Shown here piece after piece: positions 1 through 12,562 of a stretch of DNA of 64,000 bases. Below the pieces are notes generated by a model that was given only the letters and a program-made list of their open reading frames with translations, did no database searches and was not told where the DNA came from. Each line of letters begins with the position of its first letter. Within the stretch, counting starts at the first letter, position 1. The translations under genes were made by a program, and so were the position numbers. The DNA is from Neoscytalidium dimidiatum (taxonomy: Eukaryota; Ascomycota; Dothideomycetes; Botryosphaeriales; Botryosphaeriaceae). The stretch is taken from positions 2,232,001-2,296,000 of the forward strand of contig CM074700.1 of NCBI GenBank assembly GCA_037367355.1, read 5' to 3'.

Positions 1-1032
1 GTAGTCTGGGTGGTTTGACGACGTACCAGGCTGTAGTAAAGCGTCATGATTCTGGTTGCTGGTTGCTAGGCTGCACTAGGTAGCAGATTACGGAGGACGC
101 TTAGCGTGAGAGGATGGGAAGAGGATGAAGGAGCTGTCGAGGTTGCGAAGGAGCTCAAGACGTGTCTCTTGAGGGGCTTTTGAGAGTGTGTTAGTAGAAT
201 GGTTGCCTGCGGTGTCGATGGAGTATATGTGGCAGCGGAGCAGGGTGGGAAACGAAGCCACACAAACAAGCTAGGGAATACGTCACATCATGGTCCGTGC
301 GTTCCGGGCCGGAACGGCCAGGAAGCCTGGCTCCTCCCCTCTCCCTCCTTTCTGCGCCATCACCGCCACGCCGTCGTCATCAATTTTCTTCTGTTGCTCC
401 TTGCGTCAATCTGCAACACCGTAGGTACGTGCTTCCCGCGATCGCCCGTACGTCGCCCCCTGCCCCGATCCCATGATGAGCACGCTGGGGCCATAAGACT
501 CCCTCTACAAGTCCGCCTATGTATGGGCCAACTCCCGTATGCAGCTGGCTTGTGATGGCGGGGCTGATTTCAAAACCAGCTAAAATGACAATCTTCTCAC
601 TCCTCTGACAAATTGTTTCGTTGTCGTATCAGTTTTCCTTATTTTATTCACGCGATGCCAGACTAACACTGCATGTAGTTTTGACCAAATTCGCACTCAG
701 CCGCTAGCCTGGTGTACCGTTTGTAAACTCGCTGCCTCAATATTGCGTACAGCAGTGTTTTGGCTTAATTTTTACAACGTGATTGTACTTGTCCGTTGAT
801 CCGAGCGAATTTCAATCGCTTCCTCCAATTCGAGAACAGCCGCCTATCTTCGCGTGTGCCACAAATGTATAATTGCCACAAGGCTTGCCCCCCAAACGCC
901 ATCCGAATGCGCCCTATGCAATCCGATCCATACTTCTGACCTCCAAGCCGTGAGCGACCTTAGCGCCAATAAATACTGATGCAAGAAAATACCGCTCACA
1001 TCGAGAATGGATGTCCCAGGCGTATAGGAAGC
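1..1032. other. Left-edge intergenic, no gene recognised
   Basis: Short open frames of 60-120 codons exist on both strands but none has a family motif, splice structure or signal peptide I can recognise. The stretch holds the 3' side of the Ada3 gene (which reads leftward) and possibly the flank of a gene beyond the edge. Confidence 0.5.
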
Positions 1033-3410
1033 CTACTCTTCCACCTCATTCCAGCCCTCCTGTTCCTTCTCCATGTATTTCTTCATCGTCTCCTCGTCAA
1101 ATATACTGTCCTTGGGGATGCCTGCCTTGCCATAGTCAACGACAGGGCCAATTATGCTGGTCCAGCGTTCCTTCTTTTCCATGAGCGCGCGAATCTCTTC
1201 TCCGAGCCCACGAGTATTTGAACCTCCGGCACCAACCTGCACGACTGCATGGCTACCACCGCCTGCGCCACCAGGTCGCTTGTTGTTCTTCTTTCCTTTG
1301 CCGAGATTCCGGTTGCGTTTGAGGTAAGCAGCATTGAGTTGGTTGTTGAGATCATCCTCGATGGCGCAATATTCCTGCTGCGCCATCCGATGCTGCGCTA
1401 GCTCGAGCAATCGAGTCTTCCGTGCTCCGTTGATGATAGACTGTTTGCGGAGTTCATCTTGCAGATAGCGTAGACGTGCGGCGACTTCGTCATCGAAGTG
1501 CCCGTCGTAATCGGGCTTATCGTCTGCCGAGAGGAAACCAATATGTATTAATTCCTGCATCGCGCGCTCGTCCATTGTTGCATAGTCAAGTTTCGTAGTT
1601 GGAGCATTCTTCCACATGGACTGATTAGATTCGGGCATGTGCGTTGCGGGTTGCTGCGGAGCGGACGAAGAGTCCCCGCCGTCACCATCAACTTCCATGT
1701 CACCATTGGCGGTTCCGTTGGCTTCCCCACTGGATGTACGACCTTCGGAGCGGAAAGTGGACAGAAGGCGAGATAACAAAGGCCCAGGAGCCACTGCATC
1801 CGTCTCAGCAATATCGTCATTCATCATGTCCATACTACCGCGGGGCTCATTAGGCGGTAGCTTCTCCGTTGGTGTATCAACAGCCATAGCTCCATCCTCG
1901 TCTGCCCAGATCTCCTTGTAATGTCGTGGTCCACGGCGGGGCATCTGAAACGGTGTGACCCGGTCGCCCTATTGATTTATTAGGAATTGAAAAAGTCTTT
2001 GATGGATGGTAGGGCTCACCCTTTCTTTGAGGAATGATAAATCTTCCTCAGTCAACGGTCGTACATAGGGTTCAACGTAATTGGCGAAGACACTAGCATT
2101 GACTTGCGTTTGAGGTTTTGGATTGCTGAAGTCCTTGTCCGGCGGTGTACCTGGAGTCAAGTCCTTGAGATCGCTCTTTGGATATCGCGCGACGCCAAGA
2201 ATTTCCTTCTTCAGCTCCTCGGGAGTCTCGTCGGTGATATCACGGATATGGTATATGGTGGGATCGTCGAATTTGGTGGGATCTGGTCCGAACGTTTGAT
2301 AAGCTGGTACTGCTGGTGCTTTCTCGGGCTGATGTGATTCTTCAGAGCCACTAGGAGAAGCTGGATTTTCCATATGCCCAGTACCCGTAGCCGAAGGTGG
2401 AGGCTGAGAAATAGGTGAGGATATGGTTGAAGACGCATCTGAATATCCGTTAGCATTTGTAAGAGAACGCTTAGGCGCAGGACAGAATGAGCATTTGGCA
2501 AGCTGAGAAGGAATTACGTAGTGCAGAATAACGCCATGCCTGGTTCAGAAGGAAACCTCAGTCTTCTCGATCTCCGCTCGTGTGATCCAGTTGGTCTTCC
2601 TTGTAGAGTTCCAAGAGGGACATCCTCAACGGCGCCATCGCACACTGGCATATGTGCAGCTGACGGCCCTGCGATACCAGCCTGGCAATCCACTTCCTCT
2701 TCTGACATGATCGCTGCAGAGGACCTGAGCATGGCCGAACTACAAGATGCGCAAAAACAGAGAAGGCGATTCCAAGGCGATAGATATTCCCATGTAGCTA
2801 ATAACGGAGCAGAAGTATTGGAATAGAACAGAGAAGAGGCTATAGCACGATAACAATCCAAATGCAATGCCAGAATGTTTGTTGGGCGTAGGGCGCTCCT
2901 ACCTTTGCCATCTGTGCCGTCCTGCCTAGCCAAGCCGTGCGCGCCTACTGCCAATGGGCGTTCTTCATCGGGCTCGCGCTTCTTCGCCTTCTTCAACTTG
3001 TGTTTACGTTCTTCCGCGGCTTCGCGCTCCTCGTGGTGTTGTTGCTCAAGACGGGCCTTCCGGCGCTGCATTAGGTGGCGCATGAATTTCTCGTTGGCCT
3101 CGCTGCGCGTGGTCTGGGCGGGTAGGAAGCGGTTTTTGACCTCCTCGAGCATGCTGTGAAGGGCTTCGGGCGAAGGAATGCCAGCATTGTGGCCGCCATT
3201 GTTGAAGATATCCTCGATGAAGACGCTCGAGGGGCTGCCCAGGTGATTAAGGGTGGACTGCATGCTGGAGGGCGAGGCGGTGGTGGGCTCGACGGACGGA
3301 TGGACACCGGAGGCGGAGGAGATCGGAGTGGTGTTGCGGCTGCGCGAGCGGCGGGCGTCGCGGCTGGAGCTGCCAGTCTTGCTTTTGCCTTTGCTCTGGG
3401 CCGCGGGCAT
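1033..3410 (-). CDS. ngg1: SAGA/ADA histone acetyltransferase subunit Ada3 (Ngg1)
   Basis: Ada3 links Gcn5 and Ada2 in the SAGA/ADA nuclear acetyltransferase module. Exons read 3410-2903, 2438-2020 and 1968-1033, giving about 620 residues. The N-terminus is basic and Ser/Arg-rich (RRSRSRNTTP), followed by a charged coiled-coil-like region. The middle holds the conserved block FDDPTIYHIRDITDETPEE, and the Ada3 C-terminal domain starts near RGDRVTPFQMPRRGPRHY, a signature that the 51 bp second intron interrupts exactly. The start at MPAAQSKGK was chosen because orthologues begin with a similar MPA..GK stretch; an in-frame ATG at 3476 would add 22 residues. The first intron (2439-2902, 464 bp) is about eight times the local norm; its ends were picked because they restore frame and give ...DGTDGK|DASS..., so a hidden internal exon remains possible. 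Confidence 0.9.
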
Positions 3411-3903
3411 GGTGTCGCGCGGTGGTGCTGCAGGCCGGGGTGGGCTTAGTGGAACGCGTGCCGGCTGATGTCGCATTGTGGACGCCAAGGAAGGCACGGA
3501 CTTATCGATAGAGCAATCAAGCTTTCTCGGAAGGCGCGCGCACGGACCAGCGGCCCAAATCGAGAAGGGGGGCTGGGGATGCGCGCGCCAGCGCCAGGAA
3601 GCCGGCGGGCCTCCACACACTCTTTGGCCTGGCCCATCCACCGTAACCCACCCCGACGCTCCGTGCACGCCGCCATCTTTCATTCCAGCGCCCACCCGCG
3701 ACTCTCGTGCTTCAGTGCTACAAGCACCCGCAACTCCCTTCATCTCCCTCCACTCTGCGTTTCCAAGCATATGCGTAGCGCCTGTCTCCTCGACCGTCCT
3801 GACTTCCGGACGTCGCAGGCCTCACAGATATGAGTACGTCACCCGCGCTTCCGCTGCCTTACTCGCGCCCTTTCACAATGCGACCGACCGCTCTCTATTC
3901 CCT
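3411..3903. promoter_or_regulatory. Divergent promoter of ngg1 and the PA-TM-RING ligase
   Basis: The 493 bp between the two divergent start codons is the only space available for both 5' regions. It is GC-rich near ngg1 and C/T-rich near the ligase start, as is usual for filamentous fungal 5' leaders. No specific binding site is claimed. Confidence 0.5.
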
Positions 3904-5711
3904 ATGCTTACACGACGGTTTCTCCTCCTTCTAGGCGCGCAGCAGATACAGTTCCAGACGGCCGTCTTTCCTGGTGGAGATGCTGGGTCTGCCGACAATG
4001 TCACGCTCGTTGACGTGCGTACCGCCCTTTCCATCTGTTCCGCTTCGACCGCAGTGCTGATGCATCACCATGCAGGCTTCATATGCATTCTACTGGCCCG
4101 AGCCCGACGTCCGCACCCTCTCCACAAATGGTGTGGCTGCTGGTGAAAATATCGTGGGCCCTTTGTACGTACCTGAACTGTCCACGGATCAATGCAAAAA
4201 CTCCACCGCCGCCCACGTACCCGCCAACGTAACCCGTTTCCGTGACCTGCCTCCAACGAAGAACTACCATCAGGTAGCAATTGCTCCCTGGACGACCGCG
4301 CAATGTATCTATGAGTTCCTAGACAGCGCAAATGACGATCCGCTGCTACGCGCCATGATCTTCTTCCCGCCCGACGATTCGCAGACCATTCCGCCTGCGG
4401 CAAACAACGCTTTGTGGGACCTTAATGATGGAGGCCACTGGAAGACGGATAACGACTTCGCAATATACGCTGTGCCAGGTTCCACCGGGCGTCTGGTCAT
4501 GGACGCCCTTGCGGCTTATTCCGGCAACCTCACATCCGTACCCCACGGTCACGAGCTCTCCGGGCGATACCACCCCAGCGACTACGTCCGCGAAATTGTG
4601 CAAATACCTACAAGTGAGTTGTCAGCCCCGTGTGGAGATGAGTCGAAAACGCTAACTGATCCAAGACGGCGGAAGTCAGCTTCCGAGCTTGTGGGTCTTC
4701 TTGCTCATTGTACTAGGCCTGATGATTCTTGCAGTATGCGGCTCTTCAATCGGCGTACACTGGCATCAGAAGAGGATGAGGAACCAACTGCGCGACCGCG
4801 TCATCCGAGGCGAAGTGGACCTTGAAGCTCTTGGAATTCGACGCCTGACCGTTCCCCAGGAAGTACTGGACCGGCTGCCTGTCTATCTGTACCATGCCGA
4901 TACCGCTCCATCCCAAGATGATGGAGAACCCAAACCCGAAAATGGTACCGCCGGGACTGCGGCATCCGATCGCACATCTGCATATTCTCAGCCAACCTGT
5001 GCCATCTGTCTTGACGACTTTGTAGACAAAGAAACGGTTGTGCGCGAGCTCCCTTGCAAACACATCTACCACCCGGATTGCATTGACAACTTCTTGCGAG
5101 ATAATTCATCCTTGTGCCCGTTGTGCAAGAAGACGGTGCTTCCTCGAGGCTATTGTCCAGCTGTTATCACCAACTCCATGGTCCGTAGGGAACGCTGGGT
5201 TCGCCGGGTAAGGCAACGCGCGGCTGCACGCGGTCTGTCTGAAGACCAGATGCGACAAGAGGAGGAACGTGTCAGGATGGAAGAACGCACCCGAGGTGGG
5301 TTCCTGACTTCGCTTGCTGCCTTTGTCATGGGAGGTCAAACCACGAGACAACGACCCGCAACTGCCGCCGATCTCGAGATGCAACACACAAACGCGTCAT
5401 CAACAGCATCTCGATCGACCGAATGCCCAGATCACGAGGTACAAGGCGCAATAGTCATTCCGGCTCCTGCACATGCACGTTCTGCCGCTTCAGCGGGTAC
5501 ACCGACGGCTGAGACTCCCTCCGTCCCAAATCCGTCTGATCGCCCTGCCGCAGGAACGGCCTCTCGTCGCGAATGGGCTCGACAACGCGCTTTAGCTCTA
5601 TTGGGTCGTGAAAATCGCCCAGACAGCTCGACAGTTGCCGACGACGAGGATGCTCCTGGAAGAACCCGTTGGCGCAAAGCACTTGGTCGGATATGGCCGA
5701 CGCTTGGATAG
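3904..5711 (+). CDS. PA-TM-RING type membrane E3 ubiquitin ligase
   Basis: Exons 3904-4014, 4076-4613 and 4666-5711 give 564 residues. The N-terminus (MLTRRFLLLLGAQQIQFQTA) looks like a signal peptide and is followed by about 190 lumenal residues with N-glycosylation sites, matching the place of a protease-associated domain. One membrane span (LWVFLLIVLGLMILAVCG) lies near residues 225-245. The cytosolic side carries a RING-H2 finger near residues 328-370: CAIC, then CKHIYH, C and CPLC. Family members ubiquitinate cargo in the Golgi, endosome or vacuole. The tail is basic, then Ser/Thr/Ala-rich. The start was set by the signal peptide; intron 1 is phase 0 and intron 2 phase 1. The general class is secure, the precise orthologue is not. 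Confidence 0.85.
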
Positions 5712-7037
5712 TCGCCACACCGGAAAGAATCAGCCAACGCTTCCAAATACTCATTTTCAATTTGAGGAGATCGACTTCTCCATTCCCAGCCTGCATGGTC
5801 AGGAATTCTCTGATTGGCCTTATTTTCCTTCACCTGGTCCACCGCCACTTCTACTTCCTTGCGCATGAAAAAGCTTGTTCCCAGTCCAAAGTCAACCTCA
5901 CATCAGGGAAGAAAGATAGGCAGCGATGGCGACGAGCTCTGCATTCCAATGATACCCCTTGTTTTTACTTCCTCTCTGGTCTTCTTTTCCCTTCCTCTCT
6001 TACATCATCTTCCTCATGCGCAATTCGAAATGGAGGGCGGTGCACATTTGGAGCAAGGAGGTTGGAACTCTAAGGATCGTTCCTCATACTTCTTGGATTG
6101 GTATTTTCCTTGATTCCTTCTTGCATGGTCACAGCAGTCCGGTTCGCATCTGAAATCTCCTGGCTTTTGATTCCCCAGCACGGCGTTAGAGGATTTGTGG
6201 CTTTCTGTTGTCGTCTGTGCTCCTGTGTTCGGGCCAGAAGACTCACTCTCCCTATAGTGTTTGTTGTCTACTGTTTACATCATAACCCAGTGGATAGGAC
6301 GGGTAGGATTGGCGGGGAATTATGGCAGGCGTTTGGGGCACGTGTGCATTGTTCAGTAACGTCTTGAGGCTTGGGATACGAGATGTTGGAGTAGTGTGGA
6401 TGAAGTATGCGCGCAGGATCGTGTCATTTGGTGGGGAAACAAGAGATGCTTGATGTGTTGTTGAACGCGGCAATTGGATGATGTACTTACGCACAAGAGG
6501 AGTGAGGCTATCGTTGGCGTTGTCAATAATGAAATGTTTTTCAACCTACATAAACACTAGAACTGTTCGAGCTGTGTTCCGTCGTCTCGAGTTATTCTGA
6601 AGCGTCTAATACGCGTATGAGACCGTGATGTCGGCATTTCCATTGCGCATTGTAGATCAACTCGGCATGGCTACCACGGCGATCATACGCGCATGCCGTC
6701 GGAAATAGCCTCGGAGGATTGGGTTGGAGGTGTAAAGCGTTTTTGATGGAGTTTGGCCATGCTATATCTATTCAATGCGGATAAGCGTGTATAGCAGGAC
6801 GGGTAAATACGTATCAAGCTGATCAACGTTGCCCTCGCATTCGAAACGCACGGCGTACGCCAGACAATATGCGCATATCTACACGTCGCCGAACTTCAGC
6901 ATTCAAACAAAGTAACGTGCCGCCATTCTCACCCTGATCCTTCACAATAATATCACGTTCCCCAATTTCCCGCACCGTGTGCCTAGCGCCAGACCTGCAC
7001 CATGCTCTAAAACTCACTCGTTCATTTCCCATCCGTG
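5712..7037. other. Intergenic, no gene recognised
   Basis: This lies between the 3' ends of the convergent RING ligase and MFS genes, so it holds two 3' UTRs. Parts are pyrimidine-rich. Short open frames show no family features. Confidence 0.5.
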
Positions 7038-9300
7038 CTAAGCCCCCGCCGTTCCCGCAATCTCCTCGTCCTCCCACTCCCTTCTCCTCTCTTCAGGACT
7101 CTCATCCTCATGCCTCGTCCCGGCCTCGCGCTCCTCCCCGTCACCATGCCCCTTCCACCCCGTCCCCGCCTGCACGACGGCCGTCACGACGCCCAGCCCC
7201 ACAGCCGCCAGGAAGAGGCCCTTCAGCGCGTCTTCGTATCCGCGGATCGCAACGCTCTGCTCCACGCCGCTCAGCTTCGCGACGAGGGCCGGGCTGCCGA
7301 GCAGGCGGCGGATGAGCTCGGACCGGTCGGCCAGGCCGCGCTCGGCGAAGTTGCGGGACAGGCTGTCGGCGAGCAGGCGCGAGAAGACGCCGCCGCCGAT
7401 GGCGGACCCGAAGGAGCCGGCGAAGCCGCGGAAGGTGGCGATGAGCGAGGTCAGCACGAAGTGGGTTTCGGGGGGCACGAGGTGGAGGGCGTGGACGAGG
7501 GCGTAGTTGATGGCGGCGCCGGTGGTGAGGCCGTTGAGGAAGGTTAGGAAGATGTAGAGCGGGGCTGGCGTGGCGGCCGTGCTGGAGAGGGCGAGGAAGA
7601 GGAGGGTGAGCGGGAAGAGTGACATGGTGATGAGGGTAGGCAGGTAAAAGGAGCCCGCGCGTCGGATGTGCAGGACGCCAGCGAGGAGTCCCCCACTGCC
7701 GAAGCCGAGGTTCGTGGGGATTAGGATCGAGCCGGCAGCTGCAGGCGGCCAGAGGCGCACGGCGAGCGCGTAGACAGGTGTGTAGAAGAGGACGGACCAA
7801 CGCGACATCATGAAGCCGAGGGTGGCGAGACAAGTGAGGGCTGTGCCGCGAGATTTGAGGAGCGTGATGGGAATGATGGGGTCGCGGGCTAAGTAGAGCT
7901 CTATGACGATGAAGATGGGGATGAGGATGAGGGATACGATAAGTGGGATGAGGAGAATCTTGGGGCCGGAGAGGGAGATCAGGAGGGTTGTTATAGCCGC
8001 GGTCTATTTTTGTTAGTGGAAGCGGTCGAGTTTGGAGAAGGAAATTCTTCTTACCAACGTGATAGCTCCAATGTAGTCGATTTGAGAGAGTTTTTGTTTA
8101 GTGGTCCGTGAATCGGCCTTCCCAGCACCGAGATGAGACGGAATGCTCAGGAAGATGGCAATACCCGCCAGTACGGCTGGGGGCGTTTGCAGCCAAAAAA
8201 CGGCTCTCTACACGGAGTGTGAGGACATGCTGGCACTGTCGAGTGGAATTCTAGGGATGGAGAGCTCACCCATCCAAGATTTGGTTCGATAGCTCCTCCA
8301 AGGACAGCTCCTAGAGAAACTCCAGATGTAACGACCGAGTTGACGCAGCCAAGCAGTAAACCACGTCTTTTCTCCCCTCCGACTTGCAAAACGATGATGA
8401 TGGTGAGCGAGAGGATTCCGGCGCCGCCGAGGCCAGTCAGGGCGCGCCCAAAGAGGAACCATTCAACAGTAGGCGCAAACGCTGTGGCAAGACCACCGAG
8501 AGAGAAAAGTACGCTAGCGACCAGAATGCAGATACGAGGGGAAAATATTTGACTAAGGCGGCCAGCCAGAGGAGTGATACTTGACATGGGCACCTAGTTT
8601 GCGTAAGTAAATGACCCGCTAATATTTTACATTATGTACGTAGCCAGTAATCCACGCGAGTTTGTGCGATAGCCAAGGCGATTCTTGCCCGAATGGGAAA
8701 GCGATTGTGCAACTGGAGACATAAGGTGCGCCCGAAAGAGAGGCCGCTCAACGTAATGTGGGGGAGGAAAAAGGAAACATACCAAGTAGGCTGAGGTAAA
8801 CCAGATAGCCTGCTCAAATGCATCAAGGTCTGCGGCTATGGCAGACTGAGTGGTAGTCAGCAACGAAAAATTGCATGCTATGCCGTCATTAGTTACGCAT
8901 CTTCAGACATTGATTCGGCCAATGGGAAGCGAGCGAAGGGACAGGGATCTGAATGCACAGGCGGTATTCGAGCAGCAGAAATGCAGCCCGACAGTGGCCG
9001 CTCAATATGGAAGGTGGAAGCTGACGTCTGCCAGCTCAGAGGAATTCAGGCACCCTCCCAGCAACTCGTAGGCAACAAGAGTGCTTCCAAGCAAGTGATG
9101 AACGTACCCTGCAAAAAGATGATCAAGCCAAGAGAGGCGATGATAAAGACACCACGCAGAAGGGATATTCTCTTGTCGTCGACATCAGGAGCATCCGAGA
9201 GAGCGGTCCGCGATGATTCGGACGAACGCGAGGACGTTGAGGGCGGCCGCAAGAGTGGGGATGTCTCTGACGGGGCAGAGCCAGAGTGGTGAGCGGACAT
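7038..9300 (-). CDS. MFS transporter, vacuolar amino-acid (Fnx/Vba-like) type
   Basis: Exons 9300-9108, 8877-8783, 8593-8270, 8207-8055 and 8003-7038 join to 576 residues with about 14 hydrophobic segments, the size of DHA2-type drug:H+ or vacuolar basic amino-acid transporters. Visible marks are the first-helix region ending NFSLLTTTQSAIAADL, the motif-A-like loop PLAGRLSQIFSPR, and the antiporter-like stretch RALTGLGGAGILSL. The late block FRGFAGSFGSAIGGG is typical of the Fnx/Vba clade. The cytosolic N-terminus holds ETSPLL, an acidic dileucine motif of the kind that sends cargo to the vacuole. Four introns of 47-230 bp all restore frame. It diverges from hrd3 across about 550 bp. The substrate is not determined; a plasma-membrane drug exporter is the alternative. 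Confidence 0.82.
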
Positions 9301-9851
9301 TGTGCAGCTCAGGCTGGGGATGAAAAGCTTGTGCTGAACAGAGGAAGGAAGGCGACGAACAAGCACCGAAAAGTAGCAAGGGAGCTACGGGGGGACGATG
9401 TTATCATTGTGGCTTGAAGGATAGAGTGAATAGCGTTGGGGGATGGAACGTGGATTACAAAGCGGCGGGCAAGCAGTTCCGGAGAACGCGAGGTGGGCGG
9501 CAGGGCGGCAGGGCGGCGCACAGCGGACGGCAGAGAAACGACTGCCGGCTTGGCGTCGCCGTCGCCTGCTCGGTGCCACGGCAGCCGTACGGTGCTCGGT
9601 CGCGAGGCGCGTGCCAGGCGCAGGCAGGGCAGGGCAGGGCAGGGCAGGGCAGGGTGCGTGCTGCTCCGCCCCAGGCCCGCCCATCAATCTGGCATCTTGA
9701 CAGCTGCGCCATAGCTGTCTATCCGCTCCCGCAATCCCACCCCACACACCCTCTGCACAGCTGTCGCCCAAGAGTGATGCTACTTCTGGCCTCGCGGTAG
9801 AATGCCATCCCGGACAGGCACTCTTCAATCCCAAGAATTGCCCCCGGCGCA
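9301..9851. promoter_or_regulatory. Divergent promoter of the MFS gene and hrd3
   Basis: These 551 bp separate the two start codons. The stretch is GC-rich and holds a pentanucleotide repeat. Open frames here are short and overlap one another on both strands, as expected of GC-rich noncoding DNA. Confidence 0.45.
9626..9654 (+). repeat. AGGGC pentanucleotide microsatellite
   Basis: Five perfect AGGGC units plus a partial sixth, in the shared upstream region of the MFS gene and hrd3. Confidence 0.9.
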
Positions 9852-12562
9852 ATGAACCCACGCTCTCCGCGGCTTTGGCCGCTGTTGCGTATGCTCTCAC
9901 CCACCTGTCGCTCCCGCTGCGCCAGCTAATCCTCCGCAACACAGTTTTCGCATTCCTCATTGCTGCTCTCGTTTCCGCTCAACTACAGCCGCACGGAGAT
10001 GGCCCTGGAACCGCCCGCGATGACCTCCGCCACCAGCAGGTGCTCGCAGACACAACCTGGCACAAGGAATCGCCAGACGGTGTCGTGAGAGGTGCGCAAA
10101 GCTGGCACAGTAAATGATACGGGATATGCTGACCTGGTAGGCCAGGCACATCCGAATTCGAGCAAGCACTGGCTATCCTCCGCAAGATCCGCCCCTCCAG
10201 CAGTCGCCTGACCACCTTATCCAAGCCTACCGGTCTTCTGGGCTCAACCGCCTACTATGCGAAAGAACTGTTCTTCCTCCTGTTCATGAATAGCCCGCCT
10301 CAGCGGGAGCTCCTGTCTGCCAATGACCAACCCAGGAAGCTCAGCCAGCCGCTGGCCGAGGCCATCGAGCTATTAGAAACGGCTGCCGCTGAGAAGAATC
10401 CCGACGCTCTTTTCCTCCTCGCCGAACTGAACTTCCACGGCAACTACACCCACCCACGCGACTATTCTGAGGCTTTCCGGAGGTACAAGGAGCTCGCGGA
10501 TTGGAATGGCAACGCAACCGCCCAGCACATGCTTGGTTTGATGTACGCTACCGGGGTTGGCGGAGCCGTCGAGAAGGATCAGGCAAAGGCTATGTTATAC
10601 CACACTTTTTCGGCCGAGGGTGGAGATGTCAGATCACAGATGACCATCGCGTACCGCCACCACACCGGAATTGCGACGCCGCGGGACTGTGAAGAGGCTG
10701 TCTACTGGTACAAGAAGGTTGCAGATCGCGCCGTGGAATACATGCGCTCTGGTCCGCCTGGAGGCCATGTAATGATCAAAGAGGCTTATCGTATCGCTGA
10801 TGATGTCGGTGGAGTCTACGGGGAGGGAGCCAGTGTGAGCAGTGCTGGACCAAACGCAAGGATGGGTGGCGCGGCTTCGGACGCCCATGCTTCTTTTGAT
10901 GACGTCCTGGAATACCTGGATTTAATGTCTAGGAAAGGCGATCTCAAGGCCACATTCAGTCTCGGGAAGCTGCACTACGATGGATCCAGGGAGTTGAAGC
11001 GCGACCTCAAGGCGGCCAAGTCCTACTTCCTGGAAGTAGCAAGAGTGTATTGGAGTAAGGATGGCAAGGAAAACAAGGACATTCCTCCTGGAGCTGAGAG
11101 GCTTGCTTCGAAGGCCGCGGGCTATCTTGGCCGCATGTTCCTTCGTGGTGAAGGTATCGAGCAGAGCTACCCAATCGCTAAGACCTGGTTCCACCGAGGC
11201 GTCAAACATGGTGACTCCCTCTCTCAGTTCTCTTTGGGTCTCATGTACCTCGAGGGCCTTGGAGTTGAAAAGGACCCGCTCAGGGCGGCCGACTATTTTG
11301 CTGCCGCAGCCGATCAAGACCTGGCAGCTGCACAGGTTCGCCTCGGTGCTCTGTTCCTGGATCAAGGCGATGTCTCGACAGCCACCAAATACTTTGACCT
11401 TGCCGCTCGCAACGGGCATTTCGAGGCATTCTACTACCTCGCCGAGCTTGCCAACCAAGGTGTCGGCCGTGATAAGTCATGCGGGCTGGCCGTAACGTAC
11501 TACAAGATTGTTTCCGAGAAGGCCGAGGTCGTGGTTTCGCCCATTCGAGAGGCCAATGAAGCATACGAAGCCGGCGATCTGGAAACTGCTCTGATTGGCT
11601 ATATGATGGCGGCCGAGCAAGGGTTCGAGGCCGGACAAGCCAATGTCGCCTATCTTCTAGATCAATCTCGACCACGCCTTTCTCTTGACAAATTCCTCCC
11701 CCTCGCTAAGCGTCAGGTCAAGCTTGTCGGAGACGCAGCCCTTGCGCTCATTTACTGGACTCGCTCGGCGAAGCAGTCAAACATCGACTCGATGGTCAAG
11801 ATGGGCGACTACTATCTGGACGGGTTGGGTACTCCTAATGGCTCCGATCAGGAAAAGGCCGCCGCATGCTACCAAGCAGCTGCCGAAACGATGCAGAGTG
11901 CCCAAGCTTTCTGGAATCTTGGTTGGATGCACGAGAACGGAATAGGATTAGATCAGGACTTCCACCTAGCCAAGCGCTTCTACGACCAAGCGTTAGAAAC
12001 CAACAGAGAAGCCTACCTGCCCGTCACGCTCGCGCTATTGAAGCTCAGGGCCAGGAGCTGGTGGAACACCGTCACCCACGGCCGCATCAATTCCATCCAA
12101 GACGATCCTGGTAAGTCTTCCGCGCTGCTCCTCGGGATTTAAAGACACCGATAACACTGACGAAGGAGCTGTGCAGAACCGAGCAAGCCGCGCTCACTAA
12201 CAGAGTGGCTGACCGCCTTCCTCGAGGCCGGTGATGCTGCATACTACGAAAATATGGAGGTAGACGACTGGGAGGAAGGGACAGGGTTCGCGGACGATTA
12301 TTATGACGATATCGACGAGAGCATTCTCGACACGCTCGTCATATTGGGTCTCGCGGGAGTGCTGGCTTTCCTCGTATACTATCGTAATCAAGCAGCTGAG
12401 CGCGCAAGGAGGGCCAGGGAGCAGCAGGACAGACAGCAGCAGCAACAGGGCCAGCAACATGGAAATCAGAGAAGGGAGGGCGAGCGGGCTGATGGTGGAT
12501 TCTTTCCGCCACCGGACGATCCAAATTTCAATGCATGGGTTGCTGGTGGTGTAGGGCATTGA
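9852..12562 (+). CDS. hrd3: ERAD ubiquitin-ligase subunit Hrd3/SEL1L
   Basis: Hrd3 is the lumenal adaptor of the Hrd1 ligase and hands misfolded glycoproteins to it in ER-associated degradation. Exons 9852-9888, 9945-10091, 10146-12110 and 12177-12562 give 844 residues, the usual fungal length. Exon 1 plus exon 2 build a clear signal peptide (MNPRSPRLWPLL then LFAFLIAALVSAQ); the 56 bp intron between them has a GCTAATC branch site, and without it the frame has no start. The body is a ladder of Sel1 repeats of the A..LG..Y..G type, for example AQHMLGLMYATGVGG and SQFSLGLMYLEGLGVEKDP. An acidic stretch precedes one C-terminal span (LDTLVILGLAGVLAFLVYY), then a Gln-rich cytosolic tail. This is the expected type I topology. 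Confidence 0.93.

Noticed and set aside
199..555. 118-codon plus-strand frame near the left edge
   Set aside because: It has no motif and a hydrophobic stretch that is too weak to support a call on its own.
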